This document shows positions 14,752-27,623 of a stretch of DNA of 64,000 nt, piece after piece. The notes under the pieces are model-generated. The model was not told the DNA's origin, did not search any database, and was given only the letters and a program-made list of their open reading frames with translations. The translations under genes and the position numbers were made by a program. The DNA is from Silurus meridionalis. Its lineage: Eukaryota; Chordata; Actinopteri; Siluriformes; Siluridae. Where the stretch lies: the NCBI RefSeq assembly GCF_014805685.1, contig NC_060892.1, positions 12,170,990 through 12,234,989 of the forward strand, given 5' to 3'. Position 1 is the stretch's first letter. Each line of letters begins with the position of its first letter.

Positions 14752-14772
14752 AACAATAAGTGCTATAAGAGA

Positions 14773-17700
14773 TCGGTCTTATAATGGTTTCTGCTCATAA
14801 CTTAACCAATGATGGGATTACATTTTTTCCCAAAATATAGCATTAAGGTATTAACATTGGATCTCTTTCAGCTTTACTGTTTGATAGGTTGCTGTTGATG
14901 GAAATTTTTGAGGTCCTATACAAGAAGTAGGACAAAAGATAGATTTGTTGTTCAATGGAAGAGTATACAATCTAAATGGTTTAGTTAAGCAGCACACGGA
15001 AGCAATTCCACAACTAATACTTGCACACACGTTGTCTAGACTTATACGTTAGAGTGCATGGGCAATGCCCAGCGTTAAATTTTGACCTTCTTGTAATTCA
15101 CAGATGTACAGTTTGTCTTCTTTTCCTGATTGGTTGAAAACTGTGGTGTCTGTAATTTTTTTATTTTTTAATATATATTTTCAGTACCTGGGATGTCACA
15201 GAAAACAGTGACCTTAACAGGTTGACCTTATAGACCGTAGTTGCCTGAAGACTAAAAAAAACCCACATGCAAGTAAAAATGTGTAATAAAATCTGTAAAA
15301 ACAAAAATCTGTAAATAAAATATACTATAAAAGCACAATAAAATATAAGAAATACATAAATATATATTCACAAAAACGCAAAACTATGCTAATTTCAATT
15401 AGGATTAGGGCTAAGGATACATTTTAAACCTGCCTCAAGATCTTAATATATTCTTAATTTAGAGAATTTTTATATTCTTCCTGAAGAATTCTCATCACTG
15501 ACTAATGCATACTTGGTTTTGTCAAAGAAGATTCCTCCCACTCTTTATTCTCCCAGAATATCCTGTTACTATTTAAAAGCTGATCCTGATACTCACAGTG
15601 ATACACAACAGAAAGTACAAATAACATTTATTTCTTTCATCAGACCATTGAGCAAAATAATGTACATTTGACCAGAATCTTAATCCTTAATGTGTGTATG
15701 TATGTATTTCGAAGGTAATTGAATATGAATACATTATCAGGCTGAACAAATAATGTGTTGTATTACTTAGATACAAAGACAGATAAGAAATAGGAGATAC
15801 ACTATTCAGAATTGTTTTAGACTTCTTGCCAGAAAGGTTCTGGCTAAAGGTTTAAGAGAATAGAAACCAAGGAGAATGAAGTCTATCCTGTTCTTCCTCC
15901 AAGACACATGAAGCCAGCCACCTACATAATTTCATCTTGCTGCTCATGATATTGTACTTTACATGGCACTGGAACACTCTCAGTAGAAAGCGAAATCTAT
16001 CTTCTTTGGAATATATTAGCTCACAAACATCCATGATTGGCTTTGCTGTTATGAACTACAACAGTGAGGATAGGCAAACACACCCACAACTTGGGTTCTC
16101 TCTTATTATTTAAATGCAAGAACCAACAAATACTGTTAGAAAATATAACAAACAATAATAAAAATTCATGTGCAAGATGCTCACAAATGTCCACTTGCGA
16201 TCAGTTAATAGCATATTAATGCAGAGTAATGTAGCCGAGATTGTGAAACTATAAAAAGTCACATATCATGCTGGCAGTGCTGACATTTGAACCTGAGGGT
16301 TACTTTCCTCTGAATGTTTCCAGAGATATAGCCATAGGGTTAATATTTAATTTAAAAAATTGACTTTTTCTATGTTTCCACATGGACAGTTTTAATTGCT
16401 GGATGTCTCCATCATGGTGGATTTTAGTGCTTGATTTGAGTCTTGGCACATCAGTAAAACAAATGTTTAGTGATTGAAAATTAATTTTCAGTGGATTTTC
16501 TTTAAATAAATGTGCTGCATTGAAAGGTTGAAAGGTTTTCATTTCATGTCTTTATTTATGTATTTATTTATATTTTTAATAATAATAGTTAAATAGAAAT
16601 GTGTGCTGCATTAATCACGTCTTAAAAGCATTTGTGCCATTATACTGTATATATGTTAACACGAGCAATTTGCCTTGGTTTTAATGATGGTTTAAACATT
16701 CCGTTTGGAAATCATTGTTCATATTACAAGAGGTTCATAAGCAAAGCCTACATAGGGGCAGCAGGAGACGATTGTTTGATTAAATGAAAGGAGGCTTTGT
16801 GGCTTGTGTTTTTTATTCAAGCTTTTGCTGGGCATCTTTACACACAGCTGAGAGTCCTGCTGCCAAACACCAAGTAAAAGCCGGCACAATGATACGAGCT
16901 CTGGGTCTCTGTGCTTTACTCCAAGAGCCCTTTTGAAGCCTTTTGAGTCTTTTATAACCTGAAGAACAGAAGATTCCTTGAGCTTCAAATCTGCAGAAAG
17001 CATTTTTGCTAAATAATATTTTATAAAAAATGTTTTTAACAAAGCAGTGTTTACATGCTATATCTTTGCATTATATTATTCTGAATAGCTATTTAAAAGG
17101 TACAGTGTACATATGCATCAGTAAAATTCTAAGTTGGACAATAATTTAATTTTAGGATTTGTACAAAATAGATATAAAGAATCATCACTTTACAAACAAA
17201 AGAGGTGATGGTTTGTAGTGCATATGTTTCTAGCGCATTCCTGTTTTTTAAAATTGGAATAGATTTAGCTTGTGACTGCTGATTCTTTGTAGTGTTGCCT
17301 GAATGTTCAATCTCCCATCACCTTCAGCAATATTACTTGCATGTATGTAAGATGTTTGGGTTGAGTACAGGCCAGTGGTTCATTTAGTTGTAATTCAATT
17401 CATGTAAAAAGTGTTCTTTATTTATCTAAATACAACCTTCAAGAGAATGGGCAAGGCAATGGTATACAATGTTACAATATGTACAGTCATATACTTTGCT
17501 GTGTATACCAAAGTGATATTGATTTTTTTATTTGATTAATTAGAATGTCTAGTATTTTTCTAAAACAGCAGCTTGAGCTGTATTTCTTGATGCATTTTTC
17601 TGTGTCCATTTTAATAATATCATTATTCACATTTTATGATCATAGTAATTATTTTTGCTTCGAATCCAAAAACTCTTCATTTGTTAAGGTTTTATTAGAG

Positions 17701-17879
17701 GAGATGTTTGTTTTGGTGTCTGTGTTGTCAAGGCAACCAGAAGTGAAGCTTCAACTCAAAGTTGGTTTTATGGGAAGGTCTTTAGGACGTTGTCACAATA
17801 ATGAATGTCAAGTGTACGCATTCTGCTGTTATATCACCAAATCTTTACATATACGCTTTTTATTATTATTTGAACAATG
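14773..17879. other. Intergenic stretch with an A-rich repeat block
   Basis: 15250-15380 is low-complexity and related to 6780-7400. The remainder shows no gene. Open frames at 16719-17042 and 17545-17901 have no recognisable domain and are AT-rich. Confidence 0.5.
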
Positions 17880-18060
17880 CCTGTATTTTTTTCCACATTA
17901 GCTCTGTTCTCTGCTGCACAGTCACTGTGATATTGTGTAACTTTTATGTTGTCTTGTGTAAAGTTCTTTGCACAGCACCTTTATCCTGGAGGAACATTGT
18001 TTTGTCTGTTTGTACAGCACCTGCTGGTTTACACAAAAAAGCTACTTGACTTGATTTTAC
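17880..18060 (+). repeat. 3' tail of a non-LTR retrotransposon-type repeat (ending ...CTACTTGACTTGATT)
   Basis: The TTATGTTGTCTTGTG stretch, followed by CCTGGAGGAACATTG and a CTTGACTTGA end, follows a common teleost repeat tail. A second, independent copy lies at 30290-30522. Confidence 0.5.
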
Positions 18061-18859
18061 TTGCAAATAATGTGATGTAGAAGTTACAACATGTTTTTTT
18101 TGTGTGTTGTTTTATCATTATTATGTGATTGTATGATTATTTTTCTACAAAGTACCTCTTTTGTTTTATTCAATATTAATATTGTGATAAGGTCTTGGGG
18201 CTTTTCTGTCGTATTTTTTTTAACCATAATGCTGCTGGTCTTTATGAACAAAATATTTTATTTCAATCTCAACTGTCCAAAACACATGATGTTTATTCTG
18301 ATTACAACTGTTATAAAATAGATGTCTAATAAATGCATTAGATGTGACAAGATGCAACCAAGTAAAAGTGAAACTTTAATACTCATATGTTGTGTTCAAA
18401 TAAGCTTGAAATCAAATATTTTGGCCATGGAGCCCAGCACCATTTTGGGTAAAATAAAAGAAGATGGACAAGTCCTCTTGTAATATGCTTTAAGGCTTTT
18501 TTGTAGCTTGTGGTCAGTGACCTTTTGTAAGATGTATGCATCATGGGTTTTGTTTAGTGAGACTGTTTAAGTCAAAATAGCAGCTGTATTACTCTATGGA
18601 TTTGAAAACAAAAAACATAAGAGATCCATCTAAAACTATCACAAAACTTTCAGGCATTAAAGCGAGAGATTCTGCGTTCTACTGTTTACTTTTTTTGGAG
18701 CACATTGTCATACATACAGTCATTTATTTTTCTAAAATGTATCAATGACTTTAAGAGCTTCTCTCAGATTGTTTCTTCTCAAACTGAGATGGGCTTTACA
18801 TACACCCAAAAGTTAGCTTTTCCAATTAGTTGCGTTAAAGTGCACCACTCTCTACGAAC

Positions 18860-19075
18860 AGCTGTTGCTGAATAATATAGCATGAGCAAAGAGCATTAAG
18901 TCTGAGAGCTTTTCAGAGCAGAAGGAATGTTAACCTCATTAGATGCCCATCTAAGACTCTGAGGAAGTAGAGGAGTGTCTAATGGGTTCTGAGACTTGAT
19001 TATCTGTCTGTGCGGTTCACTCGGTGTAAATAACTAGACGGGATCAATTTATCTCTACTCAGAAAAGCTTTCAGG
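18860..19075. other. Non-repetitive balanced-composition block, candidate conserved non-coding element
   Basis: About 200 bp without repeats, poly-A or transposon motifs, flanked by AT-rich DNA. This is composition evidence only. Confidence 0.25.
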
Positions 19076-19196
19076 TTCTGGGCTGGAAAAGAGAATCTTC
19101 ATCCACTGTCATCTGTTTCATTTTTATGCAATAATATGCTGCATATTTCTATTATTTATATATATTTCAGCTGTGCTAAGAATGCAGCTGGGTACT

Positions 19197-19252
<56 letters not shown>

Positions 19253-19302
19253 GATGTGTGTGTGTGTGTGCATGTGTGTGTGCGTGTGTGTGCACGTGTT
19301 GT
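19197..19302. repeat. (GT)n microsatellite
   Basis: Almost pure GT for about 50 bp, then interrupted GT to about 19302. Confidence 0.95.
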
Positions 19303-20502
19303 TGCTGGGCACAGCTGGCTTTTCCTTTTTTCAGTCTATTTCCACTCATTCATCCATACACTGACCACACACAGACAACATGTTTCTCTAATCATATACT
19401 AGTTGAGACACAGAATAAGTTTATCACTTTCTCAGAAATTCCTTTTAAATCATTTGAGCCATGGACATGGGTTTCATAGAAAAAGCACTGCACCTGCAGT
19501 TCTTTAGCACAGACTGTAAATCATAGATTTATGGCTATTTTAGTGTAAAATAACAGACAACAATTGTTTTCTGTAGCATAAATACCGAAATCGTTATTCT
19601 ATTACTATTGTTTACTATATGACTACTGTATGTGGCACCATCTGTGTTTGTATTGTAACAGAAATATACACTAGTAATAATAACTAGGCACTTTATCTTC
19701 AAACATATCACTGTATATTTCTTTGTAAAAAAATATGATGACCTAAAATTATGTTATGGGAAAACTGCCAATCAGTCTAGTTACAATGTTGATAATGAAG
19801 AATCCTTGTAAAATATTAAAACTCCTTATATTTAACATCAATTGATTCCATTTGGAGCATCTGCCATACATGTTCATGTATAAGTTGCTAGAATAGATAA
19901 GTTGATAGAAATGATAATGCATTAGAGCCAAAATTAATGTAAGAGATGCTTTTACAGAAAACTAATCAACATTGAAGCTGTACAAGGGAAATATACAGTA
20001 TACAAAATTAGGAAGCTTGAAGCCTTTAACTAGCCAAAGTGTAAGTGATTGGACTAAATACTGCAATTTATATTGCTATGATCAGTGAAATACACTGGGG
20101 AAAATATACATTAACATAACAGCAAACAGATCACAATATAATTTTCTGCATAAAAGCTGCTGTTAAGGCCAGCTGTTAAGATGCATTTAACACACACACA
20201 CACAAAAAAACACAATTTAATTAAATTTGATAGATCTGTAATTAAAATACTAACAATATACACTGTCACTAAACAGTTTAACAGATATATGGGTGTAAAT
20301 TTATATCAACAGTGCCAATTCTGTGAGATGACGTGGAAGAAACCTTGAGTGTAATTAGACTCTTCTGGGTGACATTAGATAATGTAATTATTAGTCTATC
20401 TCTTTCTCTCACAGAACAACCTCCATGATCGAAACCAGTCTGGCTACAAAGTGGCACATTCCACAGAATGCTGAGGCTGTCTCTAAGAAACTACATGCTG
20501 CT

Positions 20503-20757
20503 CTGGTGTCCCACAAGGCTCAGTTCTTGGTCCCCTCCTTTTCCCCCTCCATACACACTCTCTTGGTGAAGTCACATCCTCACATGGGTTTTCTTACCAC
20601 TGCTATGCTTATGACACTCAACTCATCTTTTCATTTCCTCCCTCAGATACCGAGACACTGAGGTGGTGGAATGAACTTTCCCTAGATGTCCGAACAGCGG
20701 AGTCCCTGGCAAACGACAGGTTAAGACCTACGTCTTCCTGAAACACTTAAACTAACA
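20503..20757 (+). pseudogene. L2/CR1-like LINE fragment: reverse transcriptase active-site region joined to a C-terminal piece
   Basis: 20503-20661 translates to SGVPQGSVLGPLLFPLHTHS...HCYAYDTQL. This is the RT motif block of L2-type elements, with YADD changed to YAYD. 20662-20757 encodes RWWNELSLDVRTAES, typical of the C-terminus, so the intervening sequence has been deleted. It is non-functional and is followed directly by a Tc1 remnant. Confidence 0.75.
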
Positions 20758-20799
20758 CTTTCCAAGTTTTCTTTGTTTAAAAAAAATGTGTAAGTACCA

Positions 20800-21222
20800 A
20801 GACAATTGTTTCTTGCCTACAATTCGGGCGAACAGCAGTTTTCCAACATGAAAACAACCCTAAACACACCGCCAAGATGGCAATTGCCTTGCTAAAGGTG
20901 ATGGAGTAGCCAAGTATGTCTTTAGTCCTGATACCAGCAACAACCTGTGCAGCTCTGGTGAATTCCATGCCCAGGATAATTAAAGCAGTGATAGATAACA
21001 ATGGTGCTCACACAGAATATTGAGTCAATTTTGTTGCCAGTTATTTTGACAATAATGGCTGTATGTTCAGTTTTTTCAGAGGACAGTAAATCTGTACTGC
21101 TATTCAAGCTGTACACTGACTACTCTATAATATATGCATTTTTATAGTATTGTCCCTTGAGAACATACACTAAAATGGTTGCTGAAATGTAAGGGGTGTA
21201 CTCACTTTTGTGAGATACTGTG
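20800..21222 (+). mobile_element. Tc1-like transposon remnant: C-terminal transposase fragment and 3' terminal inverted repeat
   Basis: 20838-21037 reads FQHENNPKHTAKMAIALLK ... LVNSMPRIIKAVIDNNGAHT plus stop, the D/E-box and tail of a Tc1 transposase with the middle deleted. The terminal repeat (GTGTACTCACTTTTGTGAG) ends at about 21220. The 5' half is absent. Confidence 0.85.
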
Positions 21223-22745
21223 TATAAACATGGAATGCTAACTGCATTCTAGGTCTCCTTACAATACACCATTGCTTGACTTTACTAATGCAAATGGTAA
21301 CTATATTAAAAATGACTTAAAATGACTTGATTTGGACATGCTTTAGATCTGACCCTGATCTGAACTTTATAACGACAAGTGTTTTCCTGCCTAGTCCCTG
21401 TTTTTTTCTTAAACAAGCACAATGCTCATTTTACTCAGCCAGTGGAAGTTGAAATTCCTTTCTGCATTATTACACCTAAACAAAGCTTGTCTGGGAGGTC
21501 ACACTAAAAACCGTACTCACTGAGGACCTATAAAGCTCTGGTTCCAGTGCTTTTTGCTTAATGTATATAAAAATAACCGCAGCAAGATGTCTCTGTCCTG
21601 TTCTGAAAACTGTAACCAATATTTCTCTCACATTTACCCACAATATATTTTTCTATACAAGGATGGCAGTTCTGTGTGTCTTAATAATAAACATAATTTT
21701 GTTCATTGGTGCTGATTTTTTAAAAATTTGCTTAATACTTAAAGCATCCCACTCTCCCAGCATTCTATGTTTGGTGTTATATAAAAAAAACAGTACACAC
21801 TGCTTAAGGGCATTAGGGTATCACTATGTACTTTATGTGAAATATAATACTTTATGTAAGATAATCCACTGCACCTGGGCTCCGTCAAGGCAAAACAAAT
21901 TTAGAAGACAGAGACTACTGTATATATTATAATCACATATAGATTTTTCTTGCCATTTAATGACATACTGAAATGATATGTAGAACTTATACTTCGGTTC
22001 GGAACTCGCGGCTCGGAATATTTGCTAAATTTGCTTGAAATCCACAGCGGGACTGGATGTTCAGGAACATTAGGAATAACATTTTAACGTATGTTTTCAA
22101 TAACAAATTTCATTAAAAAAAAAAAATTAATTAAAACACATTATTGTATTAAAGTGACATAATGTCTAGATGAATTCACTAAGGTACCATAGGGGCTGAG
22201 GGGGTGCGTCCAAAATTTGTTTTTAGTGCTGTTCAATGTGTTTTTAATTGCAGGTTTATTGTTTTTTTCATTTTTTAGGGATTATTAAAATACTCTTCAT
22301 GACTCTATGAGATTATAGCTGTTTTGAACATACGTATATTTTGATTCTGCAGATAAAAAAAAACCTGCATAAGAGAATCAGTTTCACTTATTTAACACTA
22401 AACAGACCTGGATGTAAGGAGTCTGTGGTGTTGCAATTTAGTCAGTGGAATGTGTGTGTACATGTATTGTAAGGTACAGGCATGTAAAAAAAGGTGTGAT
22501 AAGCGGTTGCATAAGAGTCTGTCTTGTAAACAAACAACTAAACATAAGATTACAGACTAAATAGTGAAATATAATAATAAACAGTGTGTTATTATTGTCT
22601 TGGCACATTTATTGCGCAAAGTGAGGTTGGGTAAGAACTGCGGTAACGATGGGGATGGGGTTATAGCAGTTTAGATGATATGAGCATAAGCATAAGCATG
22701 TATTCACAATGAAATTTTTGGGATACAAGGTCATTTTCTGCACTA
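21223..22745. other. Intergenic stretch without recognisable gene
   Basis: AT-rich. The frame at 21561-21932 has no recognisable domain. No transposon end was recognised. Confidence 0.5.
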
Positions 22746-23020
22746 AAATGCATAGTAACCACTTTATCCAGGCCAGGGTTGTGGTGGAGCTGGAGTCTAT
22801 ACATGGAACACTGGGTGTGAGAGAAAAATACAGCTTGGCCAAGATGTGTGAAGTTAAGTGAGAGATAAGTTACTATGCACACACAAACCCACCATCATTA
22901 ACACCTATGATCAATTAAGCAGAGACAACCCACCTACCAGCATAGTGAAAATGTGGGAAGAACATACAAAACTCCACACAGACCGAGCTCAGACTCCATT
23001 TGGGGACCTTCTAGCGGTGT
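22746..23020 (+). repeat. Dispersed fish repeat, same family as 4764-5040
   Basis: ACCACTTTATCCAGGCCAGG, then GGTGGAGCTGGAGTCTATAC, CACACACAAACCC, CAACCCACCTACCAGC and AAACTCCACACAGACCGAGC follow the family order. The copy is degenerate. Confidence 0.6.
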
Positions 23021-23963
23021 GAAAGTTGCAATGATTATTGAATTAAAAAAAATGCTTGCAATTTAATTCAAAGCAAAATCACCACGCTGTGATTGCCTGT
23101 TTGATATTGACCTTCTTTGTTTCTGATTCAAGCCAAGCCTAATAGTGCCTTTTTATGTGATTTTGAATATAATGGTTTCCCAGAAGGTCCACATTTTTAG
23201 AAAACAAAACTAGAGTTTATCTTTCAAATTCCACAGTACAAAATAGTATTATATTTAATGAAGAAGAAATATGGATAGAAAGTATATTATTTTACAACCA
23301 TAAAATAGATTTATTTGGCTTTCATTGTCCTTAATTCTTATCCTCAAACCTAGACAAAAAGAGAGTAGTTTAACTGCAAATGCCTCTTCTTTAGTTTAGT
23401 ATAAGAAGTGGCTATTGATACACATTATTTAAACCACTGTGCATAGCCAAACAATGTTCAACAAGCCTGCTAATCCCCATTAGCTACCTCATAGTTTTGG
23501 TGCAACTCTTGATCAGGTACCAAAAAATAACCCTAGAACCTTCTGACTTATCTGGTGGCTAACAAATAAAGCAACATCTCAAGCTTACAAATGGCAAAGG
23601 TTCCAGTAGATTATTTAGTGGAAAAAATATTTCCCCTGTTACTGATATGAGGATGTGGGTAAAACTTTATCTCTGCAACATTTAGTGCATTCCTCCTTGC
23701 TACACCTTCACAGTTCGGTGACTTTGGTGTGCTTGAGTGCACAAGAGGCACCATTTACATCTCAGAGATCCTCAACAAACTTCAGAGTGGAAATATCGTG
23801 GTTGTATCCTGTGACACTGAAAATGTAAAACAGCATTAACACTATAATACCTTTAGAGTAATTTTAGTCTATGTTGTAGTGTAAGCACCTTGGACCTGAT
23901 GTGAAGAAGACAGTGGATTTTGCATAGGATTACAGATTAGGGAAGTGAGAAGATTATAATGAA

Positions 23964-24024
23964 AAGGGTGCAAAAGCTGTAGATGTGTAAAAGATGTGTA
24001 AAAGCTGTAGATGTGTAAAAGAGG
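23964..24024. repeat. Short imperfect tandem duplication
   Basis: AAAAGCTGTAGATGTGTAAA occurs twice within about 60 bp, with an extra AAGATGTGTAA between the copies. Confidence 0.8.
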
Positions 24025-24761
24025 CACTAAGAAAAGGAAAGGCTGAACATGTATAAAATATTTGTTTGGGATTGTTTTTATTGCATAATTCACATTGTAC
24101 TTTGAATCTCATTATCTTAACCAAATAAATAACATACACGCCAACCATTTTTGTTCCGTTAAATAATGAACATATCTGAAAGGTCTTCATTTTTTTGTAA
24201 GGTTTTCACAAGTCAGCATTAAAGTAAAACATAAAAAGATTATGGGGGTGTTTATAAGTTTAGTATAATGTTTGTTAACCTAAGTGCCATGTGCTATTTT
24301 GTATTGAGATCTAAAATGTCTGATGGAGCAGAGCATGGGTTTTAGAAAACTGCAACTTTCGCAAATCTATTAATATTTAACATTTTATCTGACCATGATC
24401 ACTACACAATAAAACAACAATGCTGTAAACATGTACCATGTCCTGGTTAGATCCATGTGTGGCTGAGCTACAGGTGTCATTCCTTTTGCTGATCAATTCC
24501 AGAGGGATGTGTATCACCAAGAGTACATTGATCTTATAATAGTTATGTATCTTTTACCTGCACAATTTTAAAGCTACACTAGAGGCTAATAAAAAGTCCA
24601 TTATATGCAAGGTTCCTATGTTTTGCCAGGACTGTATAATTTGTCGATGCAACTGCTAGTACTAATCTACTTTCAAGCTTCAAGTGGAAACACAGAACTG
24701 TCTCAGAGAAAGGTACCAAACAGTAACTTTCTCTCTACTAATTTGTATTTATACAAATACT

Positions 24762-25005
24762 TACAGTATAGTACGTTCCCTGGTGGTCTAGTGGTTAGGA
24801 TTCACCGCTGGGGCCCGGGTTCGATCCCTGGTCAGGGAACCAACCCCAGCCATTAGGGTTGCGCATGCCTTAGTGCCGGTCCCAAGCGTTGCGTTAGGAA
24901 GGGCATCCAGCGTAAAAACAAGCGCCAAATCAAACATGCAGATGATCCGCTGTGGCGACCCCTAATGGGAGAAGCCGAAAGAAAGTTACGTACAGTATAG
25001 TACGT
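24762..25005 (+). mobile_element. tRNA-Glu-derived SINE with LINE-derived body, 15-bp target-site duplication
   Basis: The element spans 24777-24990 and is flanked by perfect direct repeats TACAGTATAGTACGT (24762-24776, 24991-25005). The head (TCCCTGGTGGTCTAGTGGTT, then GGGTTCGATCCCTGGTCAGG) is a tRNA-Glu gene with intact A and B boxes but a shortened anticodon arm. The body (CCCCAGCCATTAGGG, TAGTGCCGGTCCCAAGC, TAGGAAGGGCATCCAGCG) matches the 5' end of the LINE at 11634. The tail (GATGATCCGCTGTGGCGACC, CCTAATGGGAGAAGCCGAAA) matches its 3' end. Confidence 0.9.
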
Positions 25006-26528
25006 ATCATTTACCTGGGAATAATCCTGTGTAATTTAGCCTGTGAATTTAAAGATCACTAAGAATATCTTAAATGATCTTTTAGAGAATAGTTTCAAAG
25101 GTACATAAAAGATATATTTTAGTGACACCACCCTACATTCTCAGAAACCAAAAACTACTAACTCTCAGAAACAAAGAAAACCCTTCATACCTTCATAGCC
25201 TTACACTAAAACTAATCTAAGGAACACTTTATGAAATTTCCACACTGGATAGAAATATAATCATTTTCACATGGACCATGTGGCTTTGTTAATTCTACAA
25301 CAGAAACAAACAAATATTTTTTTTTAAATATATTTTACTTACAGGGTTTAGGTATGTAGTGCAATGATTTCCAAACATGTGTACTCAGTAATCAATAAAT
25401 GTTTAGATTACTTTCTAAATTCTCTCCATTGCAAACCCATGAGTGCTTAATGGAATGGAATAATGAGCTGCAACCTGAACTGACTTCCCCAACCTTATTA
25501 TCCTCTAACAGATACAATTACTTGGTGCAGTTGTACAGTTTCAACCCATCTGCTTCTTAATTACCTAGCATTATATGTTCTCTTATCTCATCCCTTAAAA
25601 CACTTTATTTAGGGAGGTAACAGGGAGTGCGGAGGAGCTCAGAAATCTCTGTTCATGGCTTCTTCTTCCAGTTGGATTCCCAGACGCTTCCAGTATCAAA
25701 CTTCTCAGCTAGTGCTGTGAAGACCCATGTCTTTCTTTCACTGGGTCATTCCCTGTAGATCAGAATGAGGCAGGCAGGGGGTATCCTTATGCACAAACCA
25801 GCTCAAAAGACTCTTATTTAACATAAGCAGAGGCTCTTCTCTGATCATCTTGAAAAGTGAGCCCAGACAAAAAGAAGAAAAGAAACCATTCCAGCTTCAT
25901 GACATCATTCTCATGACTGTAGGTACGGACAGTAAAGTTGACTGACTGGTAAATTAAGAGATTAACCTTATGGCTCAGATACTATGGGAAGGAACCAATC
26001 TCACACTCCATAATACTTGTAAACAAGACGCCAAGATGTTTTCAACACTTGGGAACATGCCATCGTATTCTGGCAGAGATAGATTAAATAATAAATTGAT
26101 AATTAGACTTGTACATTACATGTAAGAGGAGCTGCCAAACTCACTATTCCAACTCTTCCATCATAAAAAAAAAAAACAGTCACTGCTAAATTTCCAATAT
26201 GCAAATACATGAAATATTATTTAAACGCAGGGCCATGACCAGATTTTTTTAATTAGGTTCATAATCAATCACCTATTTATCCGATAAATAAACAACAAAC
26301 AGTTTCACTCACCAGGCACTTTGTAAGGAATACCTGTACACATGCATATTCATGCAATTATACAATCAGCCAGCAATGTTACATGGTTGTTGGTGCCAGA
26401 AAGGTTGGTTGGGTACTTTTCAGAAACTGTTTATCTCCTGGGAAAAGTGAAATATCACCTGGTTTTTTTTATGAGCTACAGTTGTCTAATTTCAGTTACT
26501 CTTTGCTCATTGTATACTCAGAATCCTG
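25006..26528. other. Intergenic stretch without recognisable gene
   Basis: Non-coding. Poly-A/T runs lie at about 25318 and 26166. Confidence 0.5.
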
Positions 26529-26932
26529 TTCTTGTCTGACATGAGTGGAATAAGATATGGTTTGTACAACATACAACAAGAATGGTCATTTGAGCTTTTC
26601 TGTCAGTCTGATCCAGTCTGGCCATGCTCTTCTAACTACTCTGGTAAACAAGGTGGTTCCAGCCCACAGAACTGTTATCTTCTAGATGTTTTTTGCATTA
26701 TTCTGTGTAAACTGAAGGAACTGCTGTGTGTGAAAATCCCAGGAGATCAGCAGTTTCTGAAAAACTCAAACCACCCCATCTGTCACCAGCAACCACAGCA
26801 TGGTCGAAGGAAGAGAGATCACATTTGTGATCTTTGATATAGATATTACACTGAAGCTACTGATTTTATGCATTTTAACTGTTGCATAATTGGCTGACTG
26901 AACAAATTAAACAAATAAACAGGTGTTCATAA
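26529..26932 (+). repeat. Dispersed vertebrate repeat containing GAAAATCCCAGGAGATCAGC
   Basis: The sequence follows a repeat common in fish: TTCTGTGTAAACTGAAGG, GAAAATCCCAGGAGATCAGC, AGTTTCTGAAAAACTCAAAC, CCATGGTCGAAG-like sequence, and finally TTGGCTGACTG...AACAGGTGTTCATAA. The open frame across it (26532-26837) is incidental. The family is not identified. Confidence 0.5.
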
Positions 26933-27623
26933 CAGAGATGATAGTGATTGTATATCAATTATTAGGCTATCAAATGCTAGCCTATAATTTATTCATTGCA
27001 TGCCTTGCAAGACGAAATTAATATTTCATAGCAATAGTTAGTTATCTCATTGGGCTACCCAAATGTAAGTGTCTTGAGTTTGCTCTGTTGTCATTGGCTG
27101 CTTCCAGATCAGCTGAAAACACATCATCAGTGCTGATTCAGTCCTACAAGTTCTTCTTGTTTAGCATACAAGAAACAGGCCTTCTAGAGTGCAACAATAT
27201 CTATAATAATAGGATTTATTTGACTTAAAATACAGGCTTAATATACATTCCATCAGAATTTTGTTTGGACTTTACAATTATACTGTTAAAATTGGAAGTC
27301 TGTGGTGCAAAATCACCCTCAACCTATGCAAATTAACACTGATTAAGTCAACAGTCGAATGTGGTACATGTACAAAAAAGATCTATGCAGCCACCAAACA
27401 CTACTGACTAAGTGCACATTCATCAACAGTATAATAATTGGTGTTTTTATATTCACAAACAACAGGTCAGAGGAGTCCAGGTGGCGATGATACAAAATAC
27501 AGCAAAATCTCCAGTGGCTTATTAAATCATACAGTGTCTGTTTCAGTCCAACTGGATATAAATACGAACGCTCTTTATGTGATAATTTAACTGTAGGGGA
27601 TTTTCCTGTCCCCGTGTGTACTG

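Noticed and set aside
16719..17042. 107-residue minus-strand frame
   Set aside because: No domain, no splice partners, ordinary AT-rich intergenic composition.
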